A stretch of DNA of 64,000 nt from Astropecten irregularis (GCA_963971285.1 OZ020250.1:15732499-15796498), one strand, 5' to 3'; counted from the first letter of the stretch, positions 25,691-39,524 are shown. Notes: a model not told the origin generated them from the letters alone. Numbers and translations are program-made.

Positions 25691-26779
25691 ATCGTTCAGA
25701 CATTCAACCTGCATACTTCACCAAATACAACATGATCCCTTATGTATTCCCTGGGATCTAGGCTGTCAAGATGAGTTCACTTTCTCCCCAACAACCAGCA
25801 CATGATCAGATTTCTCCCCACCCATTCCTAGGCCATTCTCTCAATCTCTTCCTCGTTTGGATTGTTCTAAAGCACAAACTGATAAATCAACAGCATGTTG
25901 TTACTTTACGAGCCCCAGGGTCGGGGCCGGGTGCAGTGTCAGGGGTCAATCTGGCTGTTTGTTTTCCCGATTCCAACCTAGGGTCATCCAAGGTTGTTGT
26001 TGTTGTCATTGTTATTGTTTTTGTTTATTTTATCATGCATGTGAATCCGTCTTCAAGGTATACGTCTTAGAAAGAAGAGTCAGTTCAACTCATTTGAGAA
26101 ATGTGCAGGTTTACCGAGAATATTTGCGTTGTTTTTATGCTCGTGTATATTTCATGTTTCTGAGTTCAATCACATCTCCTTCATACGTACTAGGTGATAC
26201 TTGAATCAAGTTGAGCAAACGTTATAAAATCAGGAACAATTTGAGTTGAACTGAAACGCAATGAGAGTAAAATGGAAGGGGATTGAAACCATGATTTTGT
26301 TCCCATAATTATGGGTTCTCCCTCCTATATGACAACATATTAAACGAGCAATGTGCCTGCGTGTCTAAGGGGCAACAAACAGTCTTGTGTCTGTTATATC
26401 CCATCTACATCTTGTTGATTATCTCAAGAATCAACAACATACAATGGGCAAAAGTAAACCAGCATAGATTTAGGCCTATCCAGTTTTCTGCATTGTGGTT
26501 TACAATTATTATCACCAGAGTTTATTCCATTATTTCGATCATAGATTGATGTTTGCTTGTTCGTGCATTTAATTGTCTTTTAGTTTTAGGATTGTGGGCA
26601 GTTTTTGGTGTGCTTTTGTTTTCGAAAAAGAATGGTTTGCAAAATCAAACCTAACAACTCAATTAAATGGGGACACATCACAGTTCGTAGGCCTATATGC
26701 CTATTTAGTTTGCACACAGAACCGTTAATCTGCATCTTTCACCGAGGCAAATAAGAAAAAAATTATACGAACATTCCTC

Positions 26780-27060
26780 CAAGATTTAACAAACGCGATC
26801 GATTTGGGGTCCTGCAAATAATTCCGCTCCGATATTTTTCAATTATGCTTGCAACCGACCTTCGTCTATCGACACGGGGCTGTGCAATCCACGAGGGACC
26901 GGCCCGACGAGGGGGTGAACCGACCGAGCAGCGCCCATAAATCTCCCGTCAACCTCTCCCCCGGCACTCGGTCTGAGGTCTGAGTGAGCTCGCAGTCAAC
27001 GCCGTTGTGACTCGGACAAAAATAACTGTCTTTTAACTCTCAGCTCTCCTAGCAGCTGGT
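26780..27060. promoter_or_regulatory. GC-rich non-repetitive block, candidate enhancer or exon
   Basis: A GC-rich island in AT-rich intergenic DNA that matches none of the repeat families in the window. It includes CGCCCATAAAT at 26932-26942, a posterior-Hox/Cdx-like site, and a donor-like CCAG|GTATTT near 27080. I see no coding frame in it. Its contrast with the background suggests selection; this is inference. Confidence 0.35.
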
Positions 27061-27429
27061 TGTTCATGTCCAGTCCAGGTATTTTGGTTTCTTCCCCGTG
27101 AAGGGATGTCTGCGTAATTGTTGTCAGGATTGTTGAAAACAAAAACGTGGGAAAAGAAACGAAGCAAAGCGTACACTGTCAAAAATTTCGGGAGAAATTA
27201 TTGTTATTTATTTATTTCTGGTAATGAAACCAAGGATTCCTCAAAAGCGCCCTAGGCACTGTAGCTCGAAAGCCTGATGAAACATATTTATGGAAAGATG
27301 ATGAGAAGAAAAATACAGTTTTAGAGGTGGGAGGAAAATCCCAGAGTAATATTCTGGGTAAAAGACACATAATCAGGTAGGGAACGAAAACCCAATCCAC
27401 TATAGTGGACCGAGACAGAGTTGAACTCG

Positions 27430-27905
27430 TTCCGCAAGAGGTAACATGTTGCCCTGGTGCCTTATTGCTGAAAATGTTGTCAGTGTACACAGAGCAAAAC
27501 GAGTTGGGTAACATGTCGCAGCAACATCTCTGCAACATGTTTGCCAAAATGTTGCTAGTGTACAAAGGGCCCAAAGTCATGTTGCCGAGGGGCCAATTTC
27601 ATAGAGATGTTAGCACACAAAACCGCTAAGCACAAAAATGGCTTGCCGAATAAAACAAACCACCATCGAAAATTCGAGTTGATATTCATGGTCAGGGAAC
27701 AACAGCCAAAGAACAATTGCAAGTGATACACAACATGCACAACGCATGGACATTAGTCCTGTTTTTATCATAAGGCAGAAATGTCATGCATGCTTAGCGA
27801 TTTTTTGTGCTAAGCAGCTTTATGAAATTGCCCCCAGTTGTGTTGCCCTAACTGGGCAACATGTTACCGAATTTGTTTTTACCGAAATTGTTGACAGTGT
27901 ACACT
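27430..27905. mobile_element. Foldback element split by a family 3 MITE
   Basis: Outer palindrome with GTAACATGTTGCCC near 27439 and GGGCAACATGTTACC near 27855, and GTTGTCAGTGTACAC near 27476 against GTTGACAGTGTACACT near 27890. The family 3 MITE at 27589-27835 lies inside it, so the insertion is nested. Confidence 0.6.
27589..27835 (+). mobile_element. Family 3 MITE, complete, nested
   Basis: Ends GGGGCCAATTTCATAGAG and GCTTTATGAAATTGCCCCC; internal sequence shared with 9262-9482 in the same orientation. Confidence 0.75.
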
Positions 27906-30289
27906 CTACACTCTGCTTCAAGTTAAGTTAAGGTAGATCACGAACCTCGACGATAGTATTTTAAGTTAGCACACTCTCTGTGGCTTAGTATAGGACCATA
28001 GAGCTAGAGTATAAGGGCTTGCACTCTTATAATCATTACAATCTCAGTGTTTCCCCAGACGAGCAACTATGGATGTCTTATTCCCGTATTTGCTGTGTTT
28101 CAAAACCTTATATCTCAGCCCCGATCCCCACCCTATAGGCCTAACCCTTGCCCATCATCTCACTTGCACTAAGCAAGAAACACCGAAGTACAAGCAGGAA
28201 ATGATATGCGACACAACAAGGGATGATTTATGTTGATGTTGACCGGGCTGATCTATTCCCTGCATGTGCTTCTTATAATTTAATAGTCTTGAGGAATACG
28301 ACATTGTACTGCTGTAAGCCACTCATGTAGAATTTTGCAGAATTTCAGGGGTTATTGGCCCCGTGGTTCATGCCAATATTAAACATGTTCACATTGTGAT
28401 GAGTAAACGTCTATGTGTTCTGTAATGTCGCTGCATTATGTCCCTGTATAATGGTCGACACGAAAGTTAATAGTACGGTGTTTGTTATTTTGCAACCACA
28501 ATTGGAGATTTTGGAGTATTTTAGTCTTGCAGCAGGGCTTTCGTTTATCGAGTTGAAGAACAAGTTGTGGGGTTGGAGTCCACATTTGCCACTAAAACAG
28601 CGCCACCTTTCGTTAACTTATAGCATATTTAATTAAGCGACGCATTTCTTCTTCTATTTGTCTGAATCCGTTCTTTTTTTTTCTTCCCAAAACGCCTTAC
28701 AAGTTTCGGTTCAAATTCCGTAAAAACTCAAGTACCAAAACTGTAACGGAAAAACGGTAAACATTTACGTCATAATTACGAGCGGTGAAAACCGTGTTTG
28801 CTGATGGTGAGGGGTCGCCAAATATCGTGCCATTTCCCAACCTTTGGTTTCGAAGGTAACCGAAGTCATCTCCATCACCATAATTGTGTCCTCGCCCGAG
28901 GGAAAGGGGTCCATGCCTCAGACTTGCCCTTGGTCGGAATATGTTTTGCCAATCGGAATAGTCCAACACCCTTATTACCATTTATGTCTTAGTTCTCCGT
29001 GAGTTATACCAAAGCTAGCATTTCATACTTGCCCATTGACCCTTCTCTAACTCCTCAGTGAAGTCGACTAGTTGGCTAGAGCCTTTCCAATGCCCGGGCT
29101 TTGACGGGGCAACATCGGTGATTTATGCGATGCCTTTGCCCTGCCAACAGAAAAAAAGCACCAGCCCCGACCATGCCATGACATGCCAGGCGACAGAGAC
29201 AATCCAGAGACCAGGGTGTCAACTTTAAACAGGCTTCCGTTGAAGTTTGGCGGGAAACGAGGTAAAAGCTTACGTCATTTCTGCATCACGTGCATGTGTT
29301 GCTATAGTCTGGCGAGGGTTTTTTTCTTCACTTTCACCATGATAGTGACACACAAGGTATAAGGTACATATACCAAACGTCTTGTGGTTAACGTGTACCC
29401 CTCAGTATCTTTCTCTCGGAGATTCAGGACGCCCTCAGCTCACCGAAGACACAAGGTCACGGTACGTCCTGTTGGCCGTTTATAGCTTTGCCGGTGTAAT
29501 GGCTAAACTGTGCAGTAACCAAGCAACCGAATAGTTGTAAAAATAGGTTGTAAAACCCGTATATAGGTTGCAGCAAGGTTACACCATACTAGCTCTATGG
29601 TTACACCAAACATGAGAGTCGCATGGACGGACCATAAATGAGCAACATTGTAAATATGCACCCTATCCCAACCTCATTCAACTTCAAACTGATATTTTCT
29701 TGTTCGTTCACACAATATTGTATACTACAGTACATCATTTATGCAATATTCATCTTAAGAATCTCTTTTAATAATCAGTAAAGGTGTAGTTCGTTGGTAA
29801 TATTGGTTTTGAAGGTGGCATAAGATATCATCTATTTCAATGATCTAGAATTCGAAATTGTTTTGACTCTAACCCGAGAAAATTTCATCAGAAAAGGTGT
29901 TCACCGACAGGTAAATTGTATGTTGAGGTTAATTTGTATGAAGAACTGTACGCGATTTGTTCATGTAGGATATTGTGCTTAATTGCGATTGCTTCGATCA
30001 AAATCAGCTGGTTTGATGTTGTAGGCTTTCAAATAGTTTTCTCCAATATACCAGCATTTTAGTGGGGAATTTTTCATGGATATGTTGTTCCTTGTAGTTG
30101 TAATTGTATGATCTTTTTGAAGAGTACCGGGGTAGGCCCTAAGCTCCCAGACCCAAAGTGAGTATATTTATGGTAATTACCAATTAGTATTAATTGCCTA
30201 TTAGTGCAAGAGTCAATTCCTATAGTGTGGTTAGTTATAATTCTCACGCGAAATCTTGTACACTTGGAGTATTATAGGTATCATGTAGC

Positions 30290-30760
30290 TGGTCTTTTTG
30301 ACAGCCCGTGTGGTTTATCAGATCGCCAAGCTAGCTGAGCGGTCAGGACGACCTTGCCAGGCCGGGCCCTGAGGAGACAAACACGGGAAGGAAAGGCTCT
30401 CTCGCCCCGCTTCACCACCAGGCAGTGTGTTCAACATCAGCCTAGGTGTGAAGTACCTTGTCCGTTAGATCCGGCCGTGCAGTATCACTTACATAAGGGG
30501 CCTAAGGGGTAGGCTGTGATGATTACCATGACCGGGGGGGCTTGATTGCTCAATGAAAGCAGAGGAAGGGGGTTATTATCCAGGCATTGACCAAGGGCCA
30601 TCCCGTTAAAGAGTTCAACTATTAAGACACAGCGCGTCTGCAGTAACCTCCGGAGGCCTCCTGATCATGTTGTCTGCGGGGAGATGGCTTCACGGCCAGA
30701 CGGTCAGTGGGGGCGTCTTCCCTTGTGACTGGGCAGAAATGATTACACAATCTCGACACG
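30290..30760. promoter_or_regulatory. GC-rich intergenic block, candidate regulatory element
   Basis: About 470 bases of relatively GC-rich, non-repetitive sequence between Hox7 and Hox8, starting next to GTGGTTTATCAG and ending before a MITE at 30846. No coding frame with family resemblance was seen. Could be an enhancer or an unrecognised old repeat. Confidence 0.25.
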
Positions 30761-30845
30761 GTCTGTAGGTCTTGGTCATGATATCCGTCTATACGGGGGA
30801 CCCTAATGGCCAGAAGCCAACATCATAGGCCTACACTCTGATTTA

Positions 30846-31201
30846 TTAAAGGTAATATCATACTTTGGTTTTTATCAAAGAAATGCAGATTCATGGGCAA
30901 AAATATCAAGGCAGATACCGTATAAACTGTCATCTGTGAACTTGTCAGTCCCATACGTTGCTCATTTTTTGAGAAAACAGTGAAAAACGGCCATATTATT
31001 TCTTAAGTCTTTTCTCTTTTATTTTTGATCTTTAAAAGATCAAAATAATTTTGGTCACTGGTTTACTCTTTTCTGGATAAATACAGCATTTCAGGCAACA
31101 ATAAATTAACTACCAGCACCATCTTTATACCCTGTAAGTTTTAGGTAAATGTGTGACGATTTCTGTTTCTGTATGCTACCAAAGTATGATAGTACCTTTA
31201 A
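30846..31201 (+). mobile_element. TTAA-type MITE, family 1
   Basis: TTAA-AGGTAATATCATACTTTGG at the left, AAAGTATGATAGTACCT-TTAA at the right; central palindrome slightly shortened. Confidence 0.8.
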
Positions 31202-32553
31202 TTTCAAAGGTTTGCTTATACACTTTTGATAACATGAAAAATGGGCCCTTTAAACAGTATTAATGGCAGTGTATTTTAATTGTTTTGGGCTTGATGTCTT
31301 TTGTTGTTTGTAAAACATAACAGTGATTCTCGTGATATTTCGACTGACAACTTGATTTCGTACAGCAATTTTTTGAGCGTTAGCAGCTCCATTGCAAGTA
31401 ACTTTATTGTACTGTTCAAGTTCTTTTTCTCTAAAATCGAATGCTGTTAAAGCATCCAACAGAATCGACTCTGCAAGGTAGACACACATGACTGAGAGAA
31501 TGGCTGATTTCAAAATCAACATTTTTATGCGTTCTGATTAATGTTGTTCATTCGTTGACTTACCAATAGTATACCAATACCATTGCTCATATTTATTTTA
31601 CCAAAATGTTAAGCCGCGTTACATTAAGACATTCGCGATTAGAATAATGCTTGACATCATTGGGTATAGCCTATATTTACACATTTACATGGGAAAACAC
31701 CTCAGTTTATATCAAACGGCTGTGTCGAGTCTCTGCTCCAGCCGTCAATGAATCACCGCTGCTCTCTGCGTCAATGGCCAAGCCATATTTCGCACCTAAT
31801 TTGTAGGTGACACCAAGCGCTCTCTAAAGGTTGAGAGAACGACATGTAATTCGCAGCTTCCAAAATATACAGCGAGAACACAAGTCGCCAAGGCTGTCAG
31901 AATTTACAACTGCAGTCATTATCGATGTAATTTGGTTTTACGGCTTCAAGAGAGAGAAAAAAAATGCTTTGAGTTTTCAATCATTTAAGAGAAGGGGCGG
32001 TTTGTGTGGCTGGTTAAACCAGAACTAAGCGAGCATCGTAAATTCAACGTTACATAGAATGGGGTTATAAAATACACGCACTGTATAAGCTTGCATTCGT
32101 TAATCTGGTATGATTCGTTCACTGCGTGCGCACTCGTAAACGCATTGACACATATATTGACGGCCAACGATAAATTTAGGTTGGTGGTTGAGGAAGACAA
32201 AAAGTGCAGAATTATTCTGCAAGTCACATAACCCTCGTCAATCCAAGCGTTGAAAACCGTGTAGAACGATTTGGGCTGAACGTTTTTACTTAGGAATAAC
32301 GACTTGTTAGCTATCATTGAGAGCGCATACAGGCCTACTTAATAAATGTACGACAACAGAGAAATATTCAAGAACCACGGATTGGCTTTTGATTTCACGG
32401 TTGATTCTGTTTTGTCCTATCTATTATTGTCAGTATGATATCAACTTTATTGTAAGGACGTTGTTCTTTTATTCCCATATTTTTATGCAAGTAATAAACT
32501 GTTGCCAACTGCTCATCAACCAAAATAATGACCTGAAATAAATGCAATGCTTG

Positions 32554-32656
32554 AAGTTAGGAGGGCCTGACGTTTCGATCCTAGTAAGAGATCTTTCTCA
32601 AATGCCTTTTAGAAAGATCCTGCTAGGATCGAAACGTCCGGCCCTCCTAACTCCAA
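32554..32656. mobile_element. Foldback with GACGTTTCGATCCTAG arms
   Basis: Left arm AGGAGGGCCTGACGTTTCGA, right arm TCGAAACGTCCGGCCCTCCT; inner CTAGTAAGAGATCTTTCTC pairs with its near complement. Origin of the family is not assigned. Confidence 0.65.
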
Positions 32657-34811
32657 ACATCTCATATTTCCATGATTGTTCCTGATGATAATTTTGTGCA
32701 GTGCAAAAACTCAACCCTTCGTCTTGAATTGTCTATCAAGTTTTTGGATCATCATCCTTTGCAATTTCCCTGTGGTATAGAGGAGTTACCCCTTGAATTT
32801 GGTCATTTTCATCTATAGAATCTTTTGAGAATTGGGCATAATTTGTTTTCAACATCATAACGACATGTTATTGGCATCAGAAAGGCCATTAAAACTCCAC
32901 ACATAAACCAAAAATAAATTTTGAACAATATAACCGCTCGCAGCTGAATATCAATTTTTTAAAAATCCACCACACGCACTCAGAAAAAAAAAATATGATA
33001 TCCAACTTTTTGTAGCTATATAGCTCATTAGCGAGAAGGTCTTTTGAAGCTGTCCCGACAGGCTCGGGCCGTGCGATCGGGGCCCAAAGTCTATGTTTGC
33101 CGTACAGGGGAATCTCAAGCACCGGTGGGCGATAAAAGGACGATTAGGGTGTGAAAATGACCGACGTTGGACGGGGGGGTTGAGGGGGTACGGCTTTGTT
33201 TGAACGTACTCCTGGAATTGAGTTAAAAGGAGAAGCGGTAAGCCTTTGATACATTGACATGGGTGTTACACAGCAATACGCCCCCCTGTGTCGCTCAACC
33301 AACCTTAATAATAGCACCATTCCTTGTAACACGCTTATTGAACTGAACATTAACTTATTCTGTTTTAACTGGAAGAAAATGCATAAAAAAACGCACCTGC
33401 AGATTGAAGTAGACCGACCTGTACACTTTGTCGAACAATTTTCATCAAATGTCAATATTGTTCTCACACCGAAAACAATGAAACAAACTTGTTGGTTTGG
33501 AGGGGAGTATAGATGTGAATCGATCGGTTTTTATCAAAGGGATTTTGAGCGTTTGTACTTGAAGCTTTTTCCGAGGTTACAATGCACAGGTGTCGATATT
33601 TTATCTCGGTTTTGCCACATTAAGCTAATATTTCGGCTGGCATTATCATCAAAATCGTGTCATTTTAGTCCTTCCCTATCTGTGTATATATAGACATTTG
33701 CCTACCACAATAACAAAAATATTTTTCTGTTCGTTATATTGGTCTGTTGCTTGCCATAAAACAAGTCCTTTGGACCGTTGAAGCACAAATCTTCGAACCG
33801 TAATGACAGCGCGACCAAAGCGTGAAACCCCTCTCGGCTTCGTGGGGACTGTAGCGCCGTTGGCCCCGTCGGCTCGCCCGATCGCGCTCCGCTGACTCGC
33901 CTCACGGGTGAACGGTTAGCGAGTCGTCACAGTGGCAGGACATTTTGTGACAGGGAATGTTTTGCAGGCAGGCCGCATCGTTGAACAAAAGGACACGTTG
34001 TCATTGCTTAGACAAACCTATAGTTGTTACACAGCAACGCCATCTGCAAAATTCTGGAAATTTTGTTTCAAATTCCTCCATTTCGTGAACAAAAGGACAC
34101 GTTGTCATAGCTTAGACCAACCTAGTAGCAACACAGCAACGCCAACTGCAAAAGTCTTGAAATTATGTTGTAAATTCCTCTATTTTGTTTTTAAAAATAA
34201 AAATATAGGCTTAATTTGTCCCTCCTTGCGCATAATGTCTGAAATCATTTTCAAGGGGTCGGAAAATGTTTTTTTTTTTTTTTTTTTATGTCATTTTAAC
34301 CATTGCTTATAGTGAATTTAATTGCCCGAGATGTTATGAACAAAGACAAAGCAGGATCCTTCAATGTTCTGCCTTTTTTTGTGTGCAAACAGCAACAAAA
34401 ATACCGGGTAGTTCAGTTGAATAATTCTCTCATCGACCTGCTTAATAAAAACCAGCAACTCCCTTACTAGAGATGGAATAACCGCGTCCCTTGGGATCTC
34501 TTCGAACCCAAACACAGCACTTGTTAATCAGCGGTGTGGTTTTCAGTCCCCGACCAAAACGCATCCGGATAGTTAAACTTAATATAATACCATTCTGCCT
34601 GTTTTGTTTTAAATTTGGTTTTCAACAAAATTAGCGCAAGTGGTCTGGGTTGTGTGAGTGACTCCCTTGTCTCTTGCTGTTGTTTGAAATGTGTGGCTCG
34701 TTGTATAAATGGAAGATGGTTTAGAATGTATTGTTTAGGGAGCTGGCATCCCTGATGATAATCAGTCTATACTTTTTCATTCGTTCAAAAGGCCGATGTA
34801 TTCTTTTTTAC

Positions 34812-35169
34812 TTGAAGGTATAATACATGATTGGTAACGGTCACAGAACTTTGTCTGATCTAATATGTGCATGAAATAATAAACCTGTGAAAATTTAAGC
34901 TCAATCGGACATCTGAGTCACGAGAAAATAGCGAAAACCCGACTCAATACTTGTTTTTCTTATAAAACATAAAGAATGATTTTTTATCTTACCCCGAGAT
35001 CAAAACTGTTCGGTCTTTGTTTAACTAATTTCTGGATAAATGCACAATTTCAGGCGGGAAAATTAACAGTATGTTTCTACTATAGCACCATCTTCATACC
35101 CTGAAAGTTATACGTAAATCTGTGAACATTTCTGTTTGGGTATGTTACCAATCCTGTACTGACCTTTAA
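34812..35169 (+). mobile_element. TTAA-type MITE, family 2
   Basis: Shares its right half (GAACATTTCTGTTTGGGTA etc.) with family 1 but has a different left half (TTTGTCTGATCTAATATGTG). The right end ACTGACCT-TTAA shares its TTAA with the next element. Confidence 0.75.
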
Positions 35170-35501
35170 AGGTAGTATCATACTTTGTTAAGAAACCAAA
35201 CCAGAAATGTTCACAGATTTACGCATAACTTACAGGGTATGAAGATGGTGCTGGTAGAAACATAGGCCTACTGTTAAAATTTTTCCTCCTGAAAAGGTGT
35301 ATTTATCCAGATTAGATTAGTAAAACAACGACCGAAAATCTTTTAAATACTTAAGAAATACTGTGGCTGTTTTTCACTGTTTTCTCAAAAAGTGGGCACC
35401 GTATGGGACTGAAATGTTCACACATGACTGTTACTGTCTTGGTATTTTTGCCCGTGAATCTGTATTTCTTTGTAAAAACCAAAGTATGATACTACCTTTA
35501 A
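35166..35501 (-). mobile_element. TTAA-type MITE, family 1
   Basis: Reverse-oriented copy starting at the TTAA shared with the family 2 element on its left: AGGTAGTATCATACTTTGT to AAAGTATGATACTACCT-TTAA. Confidence 0.8.
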
Positions 35502-36394
35502 GCCACTAGAAATCTCAGTGTATTATTGTCACGGGTATTCCAAGTTATCCTCAGTAAGTGCTCCACATGGGAACCTCTTCGTGTTCCAATCAATACTGTG
35601 TTATGAGTGTCCCGTGATGGTCTCTTGCATTTCTGCTTTAATGCCCCAGTGCTTTCAGGACCTCTGAGGTGAAACCCAGTGCAGACCAAAGAGTCGGACC
35701 CCAACCATTCAAGTTGAACATGTAGCTAATAAACACAGCTCCATAATTTGAAAGACCGGTCACTGTGTGACCTCAAGATGAAGGAAAACTGACTGAGTAT
35801 TAACAAGCAAACAGGTGTGAGAAGTAGGACGGGTGATAGCGGAAAGGGTCGATTACTTGAGTCTAGTGGCTGCTAGGATAACCTACAATTCCAAATAATA
35901 TCTTAATTCAAATTTATACCGTTATTATAATGTACACGGTATATAGGTGTGATACATGATTGGTTATGAAAACAAGTTCTTTGTTCATCTATGTTGATGC
36001 TTACTGTTTGTAAAATTACATTAATGCCAGTTTTGTTGTTCAATAGTTTCCTGTATCTGAATTTTCTGAAGATTCCAAAATGCATTAGCTTATTCGGACT
36101 GGTATAGGAAAAACGTCCATATAAAACCTCACATAAAACACATAGAAGTTTCTCGTTTGGTTTCTCGAAATCGTGAACACCAATTCGGATTCGGTTTGCA
36201 CAGGTTAATGTCGGGATGGGCATTTTATTTAACCAATAGACAATTTTTGAACTAATCCTTCTTTCTTAACAAAAAACATGAAAAATAATAAACCATATAG
36301 GCCTTTATAAGTGTTATTTTTGTTTACGGGACATTTTGGCAAGAAGCATAACATGTTCATTTTTCATTCGCGAATGTAATTTATTTCATTTCTA

Positions 36395-36612
36395 AGGGCC
36401 TTTACGAAACTTGAGGCTAGGCTTGGGACTTGTTTCACCACCGCCATTTTGAGGACCACAAAATGAAATGAAGTGATTGGGCCACGTGATGAAGCTGGGG
36501 AAAGGCTCCAGCTTCGCCATGTATCTCAAGCCCTTCATTTCATTTAGGACACAAAATGGCGGTAGAAAAACAAATGCCAAGCCTAGCCTCAAGCCTCATT
36601 GCGTAAAGGCCC
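36395..36612. mobile_element. Foldback element with GGGCCTTTACGAAAC ends
   Basis: Inverted ends GGGCCTTTACGAAACTTGAG and CTCATTGCGTAAAGGCCC; arms pair inward through GCTAGGCTTGG and AATGGCGGT segments. Confidence 0.65.
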
Positions 36613-37561
36613 AACGTTACACAGACAAGTCTCAGTTACCTAGGCAACAAAATGAAACAGGAGCAACATATTTCCATGTATGATAATGTCCAATTATCTT
36701 TTACTATTATAATACCATGGTTAAACTCGTTGTTCATAGTAACAAGTATCATAGGAGTTCCAAATTTAAATTCCCAGTGGGACTTTTATACAACTCCAAG
36801 TGAGCTCCATGACACATGTCGAGCATTGTGACATGATCGAAGCACAGCTTTTTAAATCATCCATTTCCATGACAACCACCATGCTGGCTTACATTACAGA
36901 TCCAGATACATAAAATTCACCTGTACAATGTCATACAAAACAAAATACCAAAAAAGGGTAATTAATTTAGTAAAACATACATCGTGGCAATGGATATGTT
37001 AAAGTGCTAGTTCACTTCTTTCCAAGCTTTTTTCCTCTTTTTCTTTTTTGGGATGTAACGTGATCGTTCGTATTTTTGAACAAATGTTGATTTAATTTTT
37101 CCATCTTTTACTAATATTAATTTAAACACGATCTTCCTAATTATCACTATATCATTATTTATGATGAATATCAAAAATGTACATTAAAATATTTTCATTT
37201 GCGACGGTAAAAAAAAATAGAATAAATGAAAATATAATTATAAAGACAACAAATAAAGAAATGAATAAATGAATAAACACTGGGTCATTCGACCAGGTTG
37301 GGGGAAGGATTGGTACATTAGCAAAATGATATACCGTTCCATTGGAGGATTAAACGTAATATGAATGGACGTGGAATGACCAGTGCTGTACATTCATATT
37401 GATTTTATCTTCGTTGGAAAAACAGTTGCATTTGTCTCTTGTCGAATTAAAAGTTTGCTATGTTATCAATGGGCCTCCGTAATAATGTGTATACCAAGTC
37501 CGGTAGAAAAGACTTTTTCTTTTACGAAAATGCCAAAGAAAAAACAAATCAAGATGGAATT

Positions 37562-37601
37562 GGAACGGAAATCCGTTCCGAGAACGGAAATCCGTTCCGA
37601 G
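37562..37601. repeat. Two tandem copies of a 19-base palindromic unit
   Basis: GAACGGAAATCCGTTCCGA-type unit repeated twice head to tail; each unit is itself nearly palindromic (GGAACGGAAATCCGTTCC). Confidence 0.6.
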
Positions 37602-37653
37602 TCAGTGAAACGGGTAACAATCTTCCTGAAATCATTCTTGAAACATCAAACAC

Positions 37654-37997
37654 TTAAAGGTATTGTCATACTGTAGTAGGAAACCTAAACAGATATGTTC
37701 ACAGATTTAAGTATAAACATACCGTTAAATTTGTTCTGCCTGAAAAAATTATGTGTTTTCCAGAAATGAGTAAAACGAAATGCCGAAAACAGTTTTGATC
37801 TCCGATAGAGATCAAAACCTCACAATTAAAATAACCTCACAATTTCGCGTAGCACTAGCAATTGCAACGGTTTTTCGCTGTTTTTTTAATGTTCGCAATG
37901 ATCATTTGAACCGAAAATGTCACAGGTTTGTTTTTATTCCATGACAAATCAGGCTGTAGCTGTTCTATCAACTTTACCAAAGTATGATACTACCTTA
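37654..37997 (-). mobile_element. TTAA-type MITE, family 1, diverged
   Basis: TTAA-AGGTATTGTCATACTGTAG at the left; the right end CAAAGTATGATACTACCTTA has lost the final TTAA. Internal palindrome changed to GATCTCCGATAGAGATC. Confidence 0.65.
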
Positions 37998-38478
37998 GTA
38001 GCCACGAACATTCCGAGTCCGAGAATTCGTTACGTTCTTGGAACGTCATCGAATACCCACTCTAGCTCGACTTGTGTGTTATGTCTCATGTAGCATAACA
38101 TGCAAATGTAGGAAACTCTTCCAATTTCAAAACACAAGCAACTGGTTATCAGCTCTCTATTCTTTTTGAAGAACAAAATTGTTTAAAATTGCATACAGCA
38201 CAGACGTTTCTTTATTTATGAGATATTAAATAATCCCGTGTGTTCAATGTACATTACAATGTCAATAATGGAAGGAATTTAAAATAATCATGACTTTTCC
38301 GTTTTATAGTATGTCTCATAAACGTGCATGCATCGGTTAAGTATAGCTCAATGCAATGGTTACCACTTAAAGTGGTATACGTGCACCCTTCAGATTTAGA
38401 TTGTTCGTACAGAACTCCGTAATACTGTCTGCATGCATGGCAAAAGCCATAATTATGTGATAAGCATATAATATCTTA

Positions 38479-38484
38479 TTTATT
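38479..38484 (-). terminator. Candidate polyadenylation signal of Hox8
   Basis: AATAAA (in an AATAAATAA run) on the minus strand about 615 bases past the Hox8 stop; another AATAAA is at 38211-38216. The region between the stop and these sites is a plausible 3' UTR. Position alone supports this. Confidence 0.3.
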
Positions 38485-39098
38485 TATCTGTCAGGCGTAT
38501 CTTGTGATACAGAATATCTCAATCTTTTCAACTTTCTTGCCGAGCCCAGATTCTAAGTGGGCCTGTTTCGACGAAACTGCTCGCCGGCAATTCCTCATCT
38601 TCGTAAGGGTGTGGACCGAGCGGCGACACGGTACACGCAGCAACAACAACACAGCTGTTCTGTATCACATTTAATGAGACCCTGCAATCGGGTTGAAAGC
38701 TTATGAATTTCTCGCAAGAGGGCCCTGGGTCCCTTGCGAACGAAACACGATATGCTATATAGGCCATCTTTTTTTCCTTCTCTGTCTCTGTTCCATTTTC
38801 TTTTCTCTTTTTTTGGTACGGGGGAAAGAACACATCATATATCTTCCTAGGCACTCACATGCGTGACGTGTAGGTTATTACACGGTCTATATAATACGGC
38901 GAGGCCTTCTGTACAGAGACTAGTCCCAGGATGACGGTCACGTGACTTTCAGAGCAACTTCGTCCGCCATCTTGGTTTGTTATGGGCTTTAAAGCTGTGT
39001 AAAAATTGTAATTTTAAACGTAACGAGTGCAGGGACAGCTTTATGCACATAAAACATGATTTGTTTTGGGAGAGGAGGAAAAGTTCTTTTGTTTTGCA

Positions 39099-39524
<426 letters not shown>

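Larger units (their letters stand above)
14507..39098. other. Hox7-Hox8 intergenic region (24.6 kb)
   Basis: No exon could be supported between the Hox7 start and the Hox8 stop. The 0.5 kb next to Hox7 (14507-15060) is the likely promoter-proximal region; no clear TATA box was seen. The interval holds several foldback families (16091-16327, 16633-16826, 18618-18770, 19301-19433, 19657-19995, 20236-20366, 27430-27905, 30846-31201, 32554-32656, 34812-35501, 36395-36612, 37654-37997), poly-C tracts, a CCAAC-type tandem repeat (24110-24530) and a CTG/GTT microsatellite (25030-25690). GC-rich non-repeat blocks at 26780-27060, 30290-30760 and 33030-33200 are regulatory candidates. About 20400-23300 and 28100-29900 are AT-rich and show nothing clear. 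Confidence 0.8.

Noticed and set aside
25062-25805. Several Leu-, Ala- or Ser-rich ORFs
   Set aside because: They follow the CTG/GTT repeat, open in many frames on both strands.
14507-39098. A Hox cluster microRNA (mir-10 or iab-4 type) or an extra Hox exon
   Set aside because: No match to a mir-10 seed hairpin or a homeobox was noticed on either strand; mir-10 normally sits between groups 4 and 5. The hairpins present are MITEs.
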